From JBDIAR01 sp039812545 (GTDB lineage Bacteria; Actinomycetota; Actinomycetes; Actinomycetales; Dermatophilaceae), in assembly GCA_039812545.1 (NCBI GenBank), contig JBDIAR010000020.1, positions 1 through 27,248 of the forward strand: DNA of 27,248 nt. Reading direction: 5' to 3'. Under the pieces are notes generated by a model. It had not been told where the DNA came from, did no database searches, and worked only from the letters and a program-made list of their open reading frames with translations. Every line of letters begins with the position of its first letter. Positions within the stretch are counted from its first letter, which is position 1. The position numbers and the translations under genes were made by a program. This document shows positions 16,127-23,767 of this stretch, one piece after another.

Positions 16127-17113
16127 TCAGTGGGCCAGGGCCCGGTCGACGCCGTCGAGAATCCGGTCGATGTCGGGCAGGAAGTGCTCCTCGACCCGCG
16201 CCGGCGGATAGGGGATATTGGCGCCCGCGACGCGGATCACCGGCGCCTCCAGGTCGTAGAAGCAGGCGCCCTGGATCTGCGCGGCCAGCTCGGCGCCCAG
16301 CCCGAGGAACGAGGCGGCCTCGTGGACGACGACGCACCGACCGGTCCCCCGCACCGACTCGAAGATCGTCTCGGTGTCCAGCGGCGACAACCCCCGCAGG
16401 TCGATCACCTCCAACGAAATCCCCTCCTCGGCAGCGGCATTCGCCGCCTCCAGGCAGGTACGGACGGTCGGCCCGTAACAAAGCACGGTGCAGTCGTCGC
16501 CCTGTCGCAGCACCCGCGCGTCGAACAGACCCTGCGGAGCGGCCGGCATACCGGTGTCGAACTCCATCCGGTCGTGGTAGCGGCGCTTGGGTTCGAAGAA
16601 GACGACCGGGTCCTCGCAGGCGATCGCCTGCTGGATCATCCAGTAGGCGTCCTCGGCGTTGGAGCAGGCCACGACACGCAGGCCGGCGGTGTGCGCGAAG
16701 TACGCCTCGGGCGACTCGCTGTGGTGCTCCGGGGAGCCGATGCCTCCGCCGAACGGAATGCGGATCACGATGGGCAGCTTGAGGAAGCCCTGCGAGCGTC
16801 CGGGCATCTTGGCGACCTGGCTGACGATCTGGTCGAACGCGGGATAGACGAAACCGTCGAATTGGATCTCGCAGACCGGCCGGTAGCCGCGCAGCGCCAT
16901 GCCGACGGCCGTCCCCACGATGCCGGATTCGGCGAGCGGGGAGTCGATGACGCGGTGTTCGCCGAAGTCCTTCTGCAGTCCCTCGGTGATCCGGAAGACC
17001 CCGCCGAGCTTGCCGATGTCCTCGCCGATGAGGACCACCTTCGGGTCCTCGTCCATCGCGCGCCGCAGACCGGCGTTGATCGCCTTGCCGAGGGTGAGCC
17101 GTTCGAGTGCCAT
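16127..17113 (-). CDS. E1-beta subunit of a branched-chain-type 2-oxoacid dehydrogenase
   Basis: A 328-residue transketolase-like subunit that, with E1-alpha, decarboxylates 2-oxoacids using thiamine diphosphate. Family segments are VVLIGEDIGKLGGVFRITEGL, VIDSPLAESGIVGTAVGMALRGYRPVCEIQF, IPFGGGIGSPEHHSESPEAYFAHTAGLRVV, PVVFFEPKRRY and EVIDLRGLSPLDTETI. Glu in GEDIG is the conserved residue that activates the cofactor. The GGGIGSPEHHSES segment fits the branched-chain or actinobacterial pyruvate-like group. The ATG at 17113 follows the E1-alpha TGA with a one-base gap (TGAGATG), so translation is probably coupled. Confidence 0.93.
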   Translation of the reverse strand: MALERLTLGKAINAGLRRAMDEDPKVVLIGEDIGKLGGVFRITEGLQKDFGEHRVIDSPLAESGIVGTAVGMALRGYRPVCEIQFDGFVYPAFDQIVSQVAKMPGRSQGFLKLPIVIRIPFGGGIGSPEHHSESPEAYFAHTAGLRVVACSNAEDAYWMIQQAIACEDPVVFFEPKRRYHDRMEFDTGMPAAPQGLFDARVLRQGDDCTVLCYGPTVRTCLEAANAAAEEGISLEVIDLRGLSPLDTETIFESVRGTGRCVVVHEAASFLGLGAELAAQIQGACFYDLEAPVIRVAGANIPYPPARVEEHFLPDIDRILDGVDRALAH

Positions 17114-17114
17114 C

Positions 17115-18317
17115 TCAGTTCGCCTCTCCCTCGACGGTGGAGTCCTCGAAGCCGGCTTCGTAGGCCAGGTATGCCGCCCGCTCGGCGGTCATGACTGGGT
17201 GCTCCTCGAGGTACACGTGGTCCCACATGCCCTCGCCGGGCGGGTCGGGCAGCGCCAGGCAGCGGGCCCGGATGTCGGCGGCGAAGGCGTCGGCGGCCGA
17301 CTCGACCTCGGCGAAGAAGGCCTTGTCCGCCAGACCGGTTCGGGCCAGGTAGGTCTTGTACCGCTCGATCGGGTCGCGATGCCGCCAGCGTTCGACCTCG
17401 GCGGAGATGCGGTATTTCGTGGGGTCGTCGGCGGTGGTGTGCGCGCCCATCCGGTAGGTGAACGCCTCGATGAACAGCGGCCCGTCGCCGGCGCGGGCCT
17501 CGTCGAGGAACTTGCGGGTCACCGCATAGCAGGCCAGGACGTCGTTGCCGTCGACCCGCACCCCGGGGAACCCGAACCCGCGCGCGCGTTGATACAGCGG
17601 GATCCGGGTCTGGCGGGTCACCGGCTCGGAGATCGCCCACTGGTTGTTCTGGCAGAAGAAGACGAGCGGCACGTCGTACGACGCGGCATACACGAAGGCC
17701 TCGTTGACGTCCCCCTGACTGGAGGCGCCGTCGCCGAAGTAGACGATGACGGCCATGTCGCGGGTCGGATCGCCGGAGCCGACGAGGCCGTCCTTGACGA
17801 CCCCCATGGCATACCCGGTGGCATGCAGCGCCTGGGCGCCGATGACGACGGTGTAGAGGTGGAAGTTGTTCTCGTGCGGGTCCCAGCCACCCTGGGTGAC
17901 CCCGCGCCACAGGCTCAGCGGGCCGATCGGGTCGACGCCGCGGACATAGGCGACCCCGTGCTCCCGGTAGGTCGGGAAGACGAAGTCCTGCGGACGCAAC
18001 GCGCGCCCGGACCCGACCTGGGCGGCCTCCTGACCGAGCAGGCTGGGCCAGAGGCCCAGTTCGCCCTGCCGTTGCAGCGACCAGCCCTCTGCGTCGAGGC
18101 GGCGGATGAGGACGAGGTCGCGGTAGAAGCCGCGCAGGTCGTCGTCGCTGAGTTCGCCGATGTACTCGTCGAATTCGGCGTTCGGGATCCGCTGGCCCTC
18201 GGGGGTGAGTAGCTGAATCATCTCCGGTCCGCCGTCGCCGGGATCCGGGACGGGGGCGCCGGTCGCAGCTCTCGTCACGGCAGTGACCGACCGGTCGATG
18301 ACGTCGTCGTCACTCAC
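17115..18317 (-). CDS. E1-alpha subunit of a branched-chain-type 2-oxoacid dehydrogenase
   Basis: A 400-residue thiamine-diphosphate-binding subunit. The cofactor motif GDGASSQGDVNEAF (starting GDG) and ending in NNQWAIS is clear, and LWPSLLGQEAAQVGSGRAL, VFPTYREHGVAYVRGV, DGNDVLACYAVTRKFLDEARAGDGPLFIEAFTYRMGAHTTADDPTKYR are family segments. The HTTADDPTKYR phosphorylation-loop region fits the branched-chain E1-alpha group better than classical pyruvate E1-alpha. A GTG at 18317 is chosen since AAGGAG lies five bases upstream on the minus strand; a GTG two codons earlier overlaps that site. First gene of the E1a-E1b-E2 operon. The substrate (branched-chain 2-oxoacids versus pyruvate) cannot be fixed from sequence alone; branched-chain catabolism and anteiso/iso fatty acid primer supply are likely. 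Confidence 0.9.
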   Translation of the reverse strand: MSDDDVIDRSVTAVTRAATGAPVPDPGDGGPEMIQLLTPEGQRIPNAEFDEYIGELSDDDLRGFYRDLVLIRRLDAEGWSLQRQGELGLWPSLLGQEAAQVGSGRALRPQDFVFPTYREHGVAYVRGVDPIGPLSLWRGVTQGGWDPHENNFHLYTVVIGAQALHATGYAMGVVKDGLVGSGDPTRDMAVIVYFGDGASSQGDVNEAFVYAASYDVPLVFFCQNNQWAISEPVTRQTRIPLYQRARGFGFPGVRVDGNDVLACYAVTRKFLDEARAGDGPLFIEAFTYRMGAHTTADDPTKYRISAEVERWRHRDPIERYKTYLARTGLADKAFFAEVESAADAFAADIRARCLALPDPPGEGMWDHVYLEEHPVMTAERAAYLAYEAGFEDSTVEGEAN

Positions 18318-18543
18318 AGGCACTCCTTAGGCACGGACGCCGGAACCGCCGGCGCCTGGGTCGAGGCGGCGTCATCGGCGGGATCGCCGCCGCGGACACC
18401 GAGGACTGAACTCTCCGCAGGGGCGGTTGCCGAGCGGCGAGGGCCTTTCGCTCGCAGGATACCCGCAGTGGGCCATCTCACATATCGGCCGGCGTCACCG
18501 CCGCGGGACGGGGCGTGCCGGGCCGTGCGGGGCCCAGCCGGGC
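18318..18543 (-). promoter_or_regulatory. Leader and promoter region of the 2-oxoacid dehydrogenase operon
   Basis: No gene is visible in this 226-bp gap. On the minus strand TATCCT (18461-18456) is a fair -10 hexamer about 140 bp before the E1-alpha start, though no good -35 accompanies it. Just after the Nudix stop, GGGCC and GGCCC (18520-18535) can form a small stem that may end the upstream transcript. Both calls are weak. Confidence 0.25.
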
Positions 18544-19056
18544 TCAGGACCAGCCGGGACCGAAGGCGATGATGGCGGGCGGCCGACCGGCTCGCAGCGC
18601 CTCGTAGACGTGGCGTTCGTGGGGGACGACGGGTTCGGGCAGGTCGTCGAGAGCGAACCAGCGCAGGTCCGCCGACTTGTCGGGTTCCCGCCGGGCCGGT
18701 ATGCCGGTCCAGCGCCGGCATACGAAGAACCAGTCGACGCGCTCGTCGACTGGACGGCCGTTGCCCTGGGAACGGTGCAGGGTGGTCAGGGGTTCGAGGT
18801 CGGCCGGGTCGACGTCGATGCCGAGTTCCTCGCGGGCCTCGCGCACCGCGGCGGCGTAGACCGATTCGCCCTCCTCGACGTGGCCGGCGGCGGCCGTGGC
18901 CCAGTGTCCGTCCATGAAGCCGGTGCCCTGCCGCAGTTGCAGCAGGACCTGCTCGCTGCCCGCTTCGCCTCGACTCTGGCCGTGCCCGTCGCCGCCCGGC
19001 ACCGTGCGGCGCAGGATCACGTATGCCGCTGGGACCACCCGGAACCGTTGTGTCAC
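18544..19056 (-). CDS. Nudix hydrolase
   Basis: A 170-residue Nudix pyrophosphohydrolase. The Nudix box is complete at about residues 58-80: GHVEEGESVYAAAVREAREELGI, matching Gx5Ex7REUxEExGU with all metal-binding glutamates. Before it, FMDGHWATAAAGHV is common in a group annotated as NUDIX domain or dihydroneopterin triphosphate/mutT-like proteins; the specific nucleotide substrate cannot be told. The GTG at 19056 gives a start with MTQRFRVVPAAYVIL, the first strand of the fold, but no ribosome binding site stands out, so the start is moderately certain. It lies 26 bp after the TRIC-type channel gene and probably shares its transcript. Confidence 0.88.
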   Translation of the reverse strand: MTQRFRVVPAAYVILRRTVPGGDGHGQSRGEAGSEQVLLQLRQGTGFMDGHWATAAAGHVEEGESVYAAAVREAREELGIDVDPADLEPLTTLHRSQGNGRPVDERVDWFFVCRRWTGIPARREPDKSADLRWFALDDLPEPVVPHERHVYEALRAGRPPAIIAFGPGWS

Positions 19057-19082
19057 GCGGGAAACAGTAGTGGGAGGCGAGG

Positions 19083-19901
19083 CTACGGTCGGGGCGGGTC
19101 AGGGTCGGAGTGGGCGGCGGGGCCGGACGAACCGGGCGAACCGGGCGCGGGATCGGTCCCGGTCGGATGGGCCTTGCCCCCCGATCGGTCGAGGGACCCG
19201 AGGCGATCCCGCAACTCGGCGGCGTTCTCCTGGATCAGGTCGCGCAATCCGTCGGCTCCCGCCTCCAGCCGCTCGCGCACCAGATCGGCGTCCGGCAGGG
19301 TCCAGCCGCGCCGTCGGGCCAGGACGCTGATGGCGGCCGTGACGACGATCGCGGTCGCCATGCCCGCATTGGTGAGGCCACCGGCATACAGGACGGCCAT
19401 GACCACGCTGCCCACGAGCGCGCCGGTGGCATACAAGGTGTTGCCCCCGAAGATGGCCGGGGTGCGGCCGACGACGACGTCGCGAATCATGCCGCCGCCG
19501 ACGGCCGTGACCACGCCGAGGAAGGCCGCCGGGACGGGGTTCAGACCGGCCGCGAGACCTTTGGTGGTACCGGTGGCGGCCCAGCAGCCGAGGGCCAGGG
19601 CGTCGGCGACGATGAGGGCCCGGTTCGTCCACTTCCCGCGGATCCGCAGCAGATAGGCGACGGCGGCGCCGGTGAGCGCGACCGGCAGATAGGCCGGGTT
19701 GGTCAGGGCGACCGGGAAGCCGTGCTGGAGCATCAGGTCGCGCAGCAGCCCCCCGCCGAGCGCGGACAGGAACGCCAGGACGACGAAACCGACCGGGTCG
19801 AAACGTCGTTCGCGGGCGACGACACCGCCGAGGATGCCGTTGGCGAGCACTCCGGTCAGGTCGACCAGGTCGAAGAGCAGGCTGATATCGCGTGGGTTCA
19901 C
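19083..19901 (-). CDS. TRIC/UPF0126-type membrane channel protein
   Basis: A 272-residue integral membrane protein of the trimeric intracellular cation channel (UPF0126) family. Two repeats of the family's glycine motif are seen: LGGGLLRDLML (from about residue 48) and VGGGMIRDVVVGRTPAIF (about 134-151), within seven or so hydrophobic helices. The C-terminal 70 residues are charged and Pro-rich (ERLEAGADGLRDLIQENAAELRDRLGSLDR then a Pro/Ser/Gly tail) and extend beyond the usual end of the family. Bacterial members are thought to conduct monovalent cations; the physiological role is unknown. The GTG at 19901 overlaps the TGA of the dienelactone hydrolase gene in GTGA, a classic coupled start; the longer frame upstream lies inside that gene. 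Confidence 0.87.
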   Translation of the reverse strand: MNPRDISLLFDLVDLTGVLANGILGGVVARERRFDPVGFVVLAFLSALGGGLLRDLMLQHGFPVALTNPAYLPVALTGAAVAYLLRIRGKWTNRALIVADALALGCWAATGTTKGLAAGLNPVPAAFLGVVTAVGGGMIRDVVVGRTPAIFGGNTLYATGALVGSVVMAVLYAGGLTNAGMATAIVVTAAISVLARRRGWTLPDADLVRERLEAGADGLRDLIQENAAELRDRLGSLDRSGGKAHPTGTDPAPGSPGSSGPAAHSDPDPPRP

Positions 19902-20701
19902 GCCGGGTCCAGGCGCTCGTGGAGGAAGGCGAGGACCCGGTCGACGCCCTCCTGTTGACGGTGGACGGTCAGCACGCTGTGCTGCTTGCCGGGGAATTCG
20001 ACCGCGGTGAAATTGTCGCCGAGCTCGCGGCGCAAGGTGTCGAAGCGGGTGCCGACGGCCGGGTCGTCCCTGTAGCGCAGGCCGAGCACCGGGCATCCGG
20101 CGTCGACCTTTTCGCGCACGGCGGCCAGATCCGCGGGGGACAGACCCAGGTCGGCGGCGCGACGGGCGCCGAGCGCCGCCGGACTGGCCGGTTGGGAGAG
20201 CACCGGGGCGACGACGGGGGCGCCCACCATCATGGCGAGGGCGTAGCCGCCCGTGAAACACATCCCGATCACGCCGACGCCCGGGGTGGCGTTCGGTCCG
20301 CCGAGGTCGGCGTGCAACTGCCGGGCCAGGGCCCGCAGCCACCCGGCGATCGGCGCGGTCCGGCCGGTCGCCAGCAGGGTGAACTCCCGACTCACGCAGA
20401 TCTGCGCGATGGCGCGGGCGAAGTGTCCCCCCGTGGGGGGACGGCCCGGGGTCCCGAAGAGCACGGGCATCAGCACGGTGAAACCGTCGGCGACCACCTC
20501 TTCACCGAAGGCGATGACCTCGGGGATCAGACCCGGCGCCTCGTGGATGACGATGACGCCGGGTCCGCCGCCCTTGCGATAGACGTCGTGCGTGATCCCG
20601 TCGCCCTGGTATGCCGTCCGCATCCACGAGGCCAACGACGCCGGTTCGGCCGCATCGTCCCGCGGGGGTGAGGATCCGGCGGAGGGGAGGTCGTCTGGCA
20701 T
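19898..20701 (-). CDS. Dienelactone hydrolase family protein
   Basis: A 267-residue alpha/beta hydrolase of the dienelactone hydrolase family. The nucleophile elbow GMCFTGG puts Cys148 in the active site; His241 in GKQHSVLT is the likely catalytic His, an Asp at 212-213 (YRDD) the likely acid, and VIHEAPGL contains the conserved Glu53. The substrate is unknown; these enzymes act on lactones and short esters. The ATG at 20701 is the first in frame and is preceded by GGGGG only one base away, so a later start such as Met27 cannot be excluded; residues 1-22 are low-complexity. It begins a probable operon with the TRIC channel (4-bp overlap) and the Nudix hydrolase. The start codon itself lies within a GTATGCC motif copy. 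Confidence 0.85.
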   Translation of the reverse strand: MPDDLPSAGSSPPRDDAAEPASLASWMRTAYQGDGITHDVYRKGGGPGVIVIHEAPGLIPEVIAFGEEVVADGFTVLMPVLFGTPGRPPTGGHFARAIAQICVSREFTLLATGRTAPIAGWLRALARQLHADLGGPNATPGVGVIGMCFTGGYALAMMVGAPVVAPVLSQPASPAALGARRAADLGLSPADLAAVREKVDAGCPVLGLRYRDDPAVGTRFDTLRRELGDNFTAVEFPGKQHSVLTVHRQQEGVDRVLAFLHERLDPA

Positions 20702-20717
20702 ACCCCCATTCTGCCCG

Positions 20718-20764
20718 GGTGGAGGTAATCCAGGGTGCTACTGGCGTACGAAATTACCTCCACC
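20718..20764. repeat. 47-bp palindromic element between usp and the dienelactone hydrolase gene
   Basis: GGTGGAGGTAAT (20718-20729) and ATTACCTCCACC (20753-20764) are perfect 12-bp inverted repeats. The 23-base loop contains CCAG-N7-CTGG, a second nested stem. The element is AT-richer than its surroundings and sits between the stop of the stress protein gene (20769) and the start of the hydrolase gene (20701), both on the minus strand. It may be a terminator, an operator or a dispersed palindromic repeat; no second copy was noticed in the window. Confidence 0.8.
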
Positions 20765-20768
20765 GGCG

Positions 20769-21776
20769 TCAGGGGGCCCGACCGGCGAGTTCTCGTCCGG
20801 GCGCCGCGGCGTGAACGATGAGGACGGGGCACTGGGCGTGCCGCATACAGGCTCGGCTCACCGAACCCAGCAGCATCCCGACGAAGCCGCCGTGACCCCG
20901 GCTGCCCACGACGAGCAGTTGCGCATCGGCCGAGGCGTCGACCAGGACCTTGCCGGGCGCGCCGTGGGCGGTCACCCGGCGGACTCGACCGCCGGCCCCA
21001 TCAGCACCCAGCGCCCTGGCGATCGCCGTGTCGGCGGTCTGCTCGGCGAATCGTTCGGCGGTCCACGGCTCCCGGGCCTCGCCACGGTAGTGCACCCAGT
21101 CGGGCTCGTTCTGCCAGGCGATGACGGCCTCGACGGCACCGCCGGCCGCCTCCGCGAGCGCCCGGGCGGTTCGCAACGCGCTGTCCCCCACGGACGAGCC
21201 GTCCACCCCGACGACGACCTTGGCCAGCGGGTTGTCGTCACCGGCCGACAGCGGGTCGGCGGTGCCGTGGACGACCAGGACGGGACAGGGTGCGTGCAGG
21301 GCGACGGCGCTGCTCGTGGAGCCGAGCAGCAGCCCCGTGAAGCCGTCCAGACCACGCGAGCCGACGACCACCAGGGCCGCCTCGCTGCCGGCTTCGACGA
21401 GCGTGGCCACCGCCCCGCCGATCGCGACCCGTTGGACCAGCCCCGCCGGCGGGCTGTCCCCGAAGGCCCGGTCGACCTCCTCGGCGAGCCGGTTCTCCAG
21501 GACGCTGCGGTCCACCCGGTCCACCAGCGCCGACGCGGCCCCGTCCGGGGCCCAATAGGCGACCGGCTCCCAGGCGATCACGGCCTCCAGTGGGGCGTCC
21601 AGCAGGGTCGCCAGGTACGCCGCCCAGCGCAGGGCCAACCGGGCGCCGTCCGAACCGTCCACCCCGACGATCACGGGGCGGGGCCCCTGTGGCGCACCGT
21701 CGGCGGGGGCCGAGGGCGACGTGGGAGACGAGTTCGGTTCGGCTGTCGGCGGATTGATCGGATTCAACGGATTCAT
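20769..21776 (-). CDS. Tandem universal stress protein
   Basis: A 335-residue protein with two UspA domains. After a Pro/Ser-rich N-terminal tail of about 33 residues, domain 1 starts at PVIVGVDGSDGARLALRWA and ends at CPVLVVHG; domain 2 starts at KVVVGVDGSSVGDSALRTA and ends at CPVLIVHA. Both carry the ATP-binding Gly pattern: VVGSRGLDGFTGLLLGSTSS and VVGSRGHGGFVGMLLGSVSR. Proteins of this form help actinobacteria survive hypoxia and stasis, but the specific role here is unknown. The ATG at 21776 is preceded by GGGAGGAACCG on the minus strand, an excellent ribosome binding site. No DosR-type box was recognised upstream. Confidence 0.93.
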   Translation of the reverse strand: MNPLNPINPPTAEPNSSPTSPSAPADGAPQGPRPVIVGVDGSDGARLALRWAAYLATLLDAPLEAVIAWEPVAYWAPDGAASALVDRVDRSVLENRLAEEVDRAFGDSPPAGLVQRVAIGGAVATLVEAGSEAALVVVGSRGLDGFTGLLLGSTSSAVALHAPCPVLVVHGTADPLSAGDDNPLAKVVVGVDGSSVGDSALRTARALAEAAGGAVEAVIAWQNEPDWVHYRGEAREPWTAERFAEQTADTAIARALGADGAGGRVRRVTAHGAPGKVLVDASADAQLLVVGSRGHGGFVGMLLGSVSRACMRHAQCPVLIVHAAAPGRELAGRAP

Positions 21777-21857
21777 CGGTTCCTCCCGCTCCCGAAGGTG
21801 GCCCGCTCACGGTACGTCGGTCTGAGATCGCACGGCACGCATGGTCAACGGGGTACA

Positions 21858-21872
21858 CGTCACCGTGTGACG
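21858..21872. promoter_or_regulatory. Palindrome upstream of the universal stress protein gene
   Basis: CGTCAC and GTGACG flank a 3-base centre (CGT), giving a perfect 6-bp dyad about 85 bp upstream of the stress protein start and after the aminotransferase stop. It could bind a dimeric regulator or act as a small hairpin. The remaining sequence of the 21777-21950 gap holds no gene that I can see. Confidence 0.35.
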
Positions 21873-21950
21873 GCACGGACGGACTCTTCCAGTGTCCGCC
21901 GCCGCGATCGCGTTGCCAATGCTCGCGAGCTGATCCGTCGGTCACATCGG

Positions 21951-23039
21951 TCAGCGCGGACCGAACTCCCGGGCCACGTCGAGCAACCGGTCGTTGGCCT
22001 CGGGTTCGGCGATGGTCACCCGGACCCCGTCGCCCGCGAAGGGGCGCACGACCAGTCCCGCCCGGGCACAGGCCTGCGCGAAAGCCATCGTGTCCTCACC
22101 CAGTGGGAAGTAGACGAAGTTGGCGTGGCTCTGCGGCAACCGCCAGCCCTGCTCGGCGAGGGACCGCGCCACGCGCCCGCGTTCGGCGACGATGGCGTCC
22201 ACCCGCTCCAGCAACTCCGCGCTCTCCCCCAGCGAGGCGACCGCCGCGGCTTGCGCGATCGCGTTGACGGCGAACGGTGCGGCCGTCTTGGCGAAGGCCG
22301 CGGCCAACTCCGGGGAGGCCACGGCATACCCGACCCGCAGACCGGCCAGCCCGTATGCCTTGGAGAAGGTCCGCAGGATCACCAGATTCGGGTGTTCCTC
22401 AAGGAGGGCCGGCGCATCCGGGGCGTCGGGGTCGCGGACGAACTCGGCATACGCCTCGTCGATCACGACGCACACCGAGCTCGGCACCCTGGCCAGGAAG
22501 AGCCGCAGCTCCCGGTCGTGCACGACCGGCCCGGTGGGGTTGTTCGGCGAACAGATCAGGACGAGCTTGGTGAGCTCGGTGACGGCGGCGGCCATGGCGT
22601 CCAGGCGGTGCCGGTGGTCGGCGTCGAGCCCGACCGCCACCCCCCGCGCGCCGGCGAGCCCGGTGACGATGGGGTACATCTCGAACGAGCGCCAGGCATA
22701 CACGACCTCGTCGCCGGCCTCGCACAGCGCCGTCACGATCTGGGTGAGGACCCCGGACGATCCGGCGCCGACGACGATCCGGGCGGGGTCCACGCCGACG
22801 AAGGCCGCGAGCGCGTCGATGAGTTCGCGATTGGCCATGTCGGGGTACCGGTTGAGATCGGCGGCCGCCTTCTCGACCACGCGAAGCACCGAGGGCAGCG
22901 GCGGGTAGGGGTTCTCGTTGGAACTGACCTTGTATGCCGTCAGCCCGCTCGTCGCTGACGCCGGCTTGCCCGGGACGTAGTCGGGGACGGCGGCCAGCGC
23001 GTCACGCAGGCGGACCGGGGGCCGGGCGGCGGAGTCCAT
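21951..23039 (-). CDS. HisC-like class I/II aminotransferase
   Basis: A 362-residue pyridoxal-phosphate aminotransferase of the histidinol-phosphate/aromatic aminotransferase group. The hallmarks are SSNENPYPPLPSV (from about 39), NRYPD, VVGAGSSGVLTQI, CSPNNPTGP, VIDEAYAEF, and RTFSKAYGLAGLRVGYA with Lys227 as the Schiff-base lysine and Arg235 as phosphate contact. No other his or aro genes are nearby, so it may be the second HisC copy of actinobacteria, often annotated as HisC2 or Pat, acting on aromatic amino acids; a role in histidine biosynthesis cannot be excluded. The ATG at 23039 has no strong ribosome binding site. It is divergent from the small membrane protein at 23106, sharing a 66-bp promoter gap. 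Confidence 0.9.
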   Translation of the reverse strand: MDSAARPPVRLRDALAAVPDYVPGKPASATSGLTAYKVSSNENPYPPLPSVLRVVEKAAADLNRYPDMANRELIDALAAFVGVDPARIVVGAGSSGVLTQIVTALCEAGDEVVYAWRSFEMYPIVTGLAGARGVAVGLDADHRHRLDAMAAAVTELTKLVLICSPNNPTGPVVHDRELRLFLARVPSSVCVVIDEAYAEFVRDPDAPDAPALLEEHPNLVILRTFSKAYGLAGLRVGYAVASPELAAAFAKTAAPFAVNAIAQAAAVASLGESAELLERVDAIVAERGRVARSLAEQGWRLPQSHANFVYFPLGEDTMAFAQACARAGLVVRPFAGDGVRVTIAEPEANDRLLDVAREFGPR

Positions 23040-23105
23040 CGCGCCAGGTTAGAGGGGTCGGCCCATCGCGAGCGGGCCGCCCTCGTCGAGTGAGACACTG
23101 CGGTC

Positions 23106-23492
23106 ATGATCAAGGACTTCGCCATCAAGACGGCGATCAACGGGGTGGCGTTGTGGCTGGCGGCCTGGTTGGTCCCCGGCATCAACTTCGGCACCAACCC
23201 GGAATGGCTGGAGGTCGCCAAGACGGTGGTGCTGGTGGCCCTGGTGTTCGGGCTGGTCAACACCTTGATCAAGCCGGTGGCCAAGCTGTTGTCGCTGCCG
23301 ATCGTGTTGCTGACGCTCGGGTTGTTCACCCTGATCATCAATGCGGCGATGCTGCAGTTGACCTCGTGGCTGTCCGGCCAGTTGAAGCTGGCGTTCCACG
23401 TGGACCACTTCTTCTGGGACGCGATCCTGGGTGCCCTGGTCGTCACCTTCGTGGCGATGATCCTGAACGTGTTCAACCGTGCCGACAACTGA
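23106..23492 (+). CDS. Small membrane protein of the PF04020 (YvlD, phage holin family IV-like) family
   Basis: A 128-residue protein with four hydrophobic helices: KTAINGVALWLAAWLVPGI, VVLVALVFGLVNTLIKPVAKLL, LPIVLLTLGLFTLIINAAMLQLTSWL and DAILGALVVTFVAMILNVF. The GLVNTLIKPVAKLLSLPI and LGLFTLIINAAML segments are typical of the widespread family described as phage holin family 4 or YvlD. Despite the name, members are chromosomal housekeeping proteins with no phage context here and unknown function. The ATG at 23106 lies close to the divergent aminotransferase gene and has only a weak ribosome binding site. Confidence 0.85.
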   Translation: MIKDFAIKTAINGVALWLAAWLVPGINFGTNPEWLEVAKTVVLVALVFGLVNTLIKPVAKLLSLPIVLLTLGLFTLIINAAMLQLTSWLSGQLKLAFHVDHFFWDAILGALVVTFVAMILNVFNRADN

Positions 23493-23544
23493 ACAACAGG
23501 CGACTGAACACACTGAGCGGCCTACGGCACCGGCGGGACAACAG

Positions 23545-23674
23545 GACTCCTCGCCGCGAGGCGTTCCGGTGGAGTGCCGTCGAACCCGTACAGACCCTCG
23601 GGGGTAGGTCCGACGCGCTCAAGACGACAACCCCGACGAAATCGAGAACCGGATACCGGCCGCGGCGAGGAGTC
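23545..23674. repeat. 14-bp inverted repeat enclosing 102 bp
   Basis: GACTCCTCGCCGCG (23545-23558) and CGCGGCGAGGAGTC (23661-23674) are exact reverse complements. They lie in the 275-bp gap between the membrane protein gene and the LuxR-type regulator gene and could form a long stem or bracket a small transposable or regulatory element. No open frame of note lies between them. Confidence 0.8.
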
Positions 23675-23767
23675 ACGGGAATTATCGCCATGGCCGTCGC
23701 CCGGTTACAGTCAGATCGGGTGTCCAGTACTTGCCATGTCGGGAATCGGAAGGGGCGCTGAGCGCAG

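Noticed and set aside
14549..18317. Classical pyruvate dehydrogenase operon
   Set aside because: The two-gene E1 with HTTADDPTKYR-type loop and ETAK lipoyl site fit the branched-chain group better; actinomycetes usually use a homodimeric AceE for pyruvate. Pyruvate activity is still not excluded.
20592..22958. A 788-codon open frame on the plus strand
   Set aside because: Antisense to the stress protein and aminotransferase genes, both of which carry clear motifs; the translation is Arg/Gly/His-rich noise.
23106..23492. Prophage remnant, because of the holin-like name
   Set aside because: PF04020 proteins are ordinary chromosomal membrane proteins, and no phage gene, integrase or attachment site is nearby.
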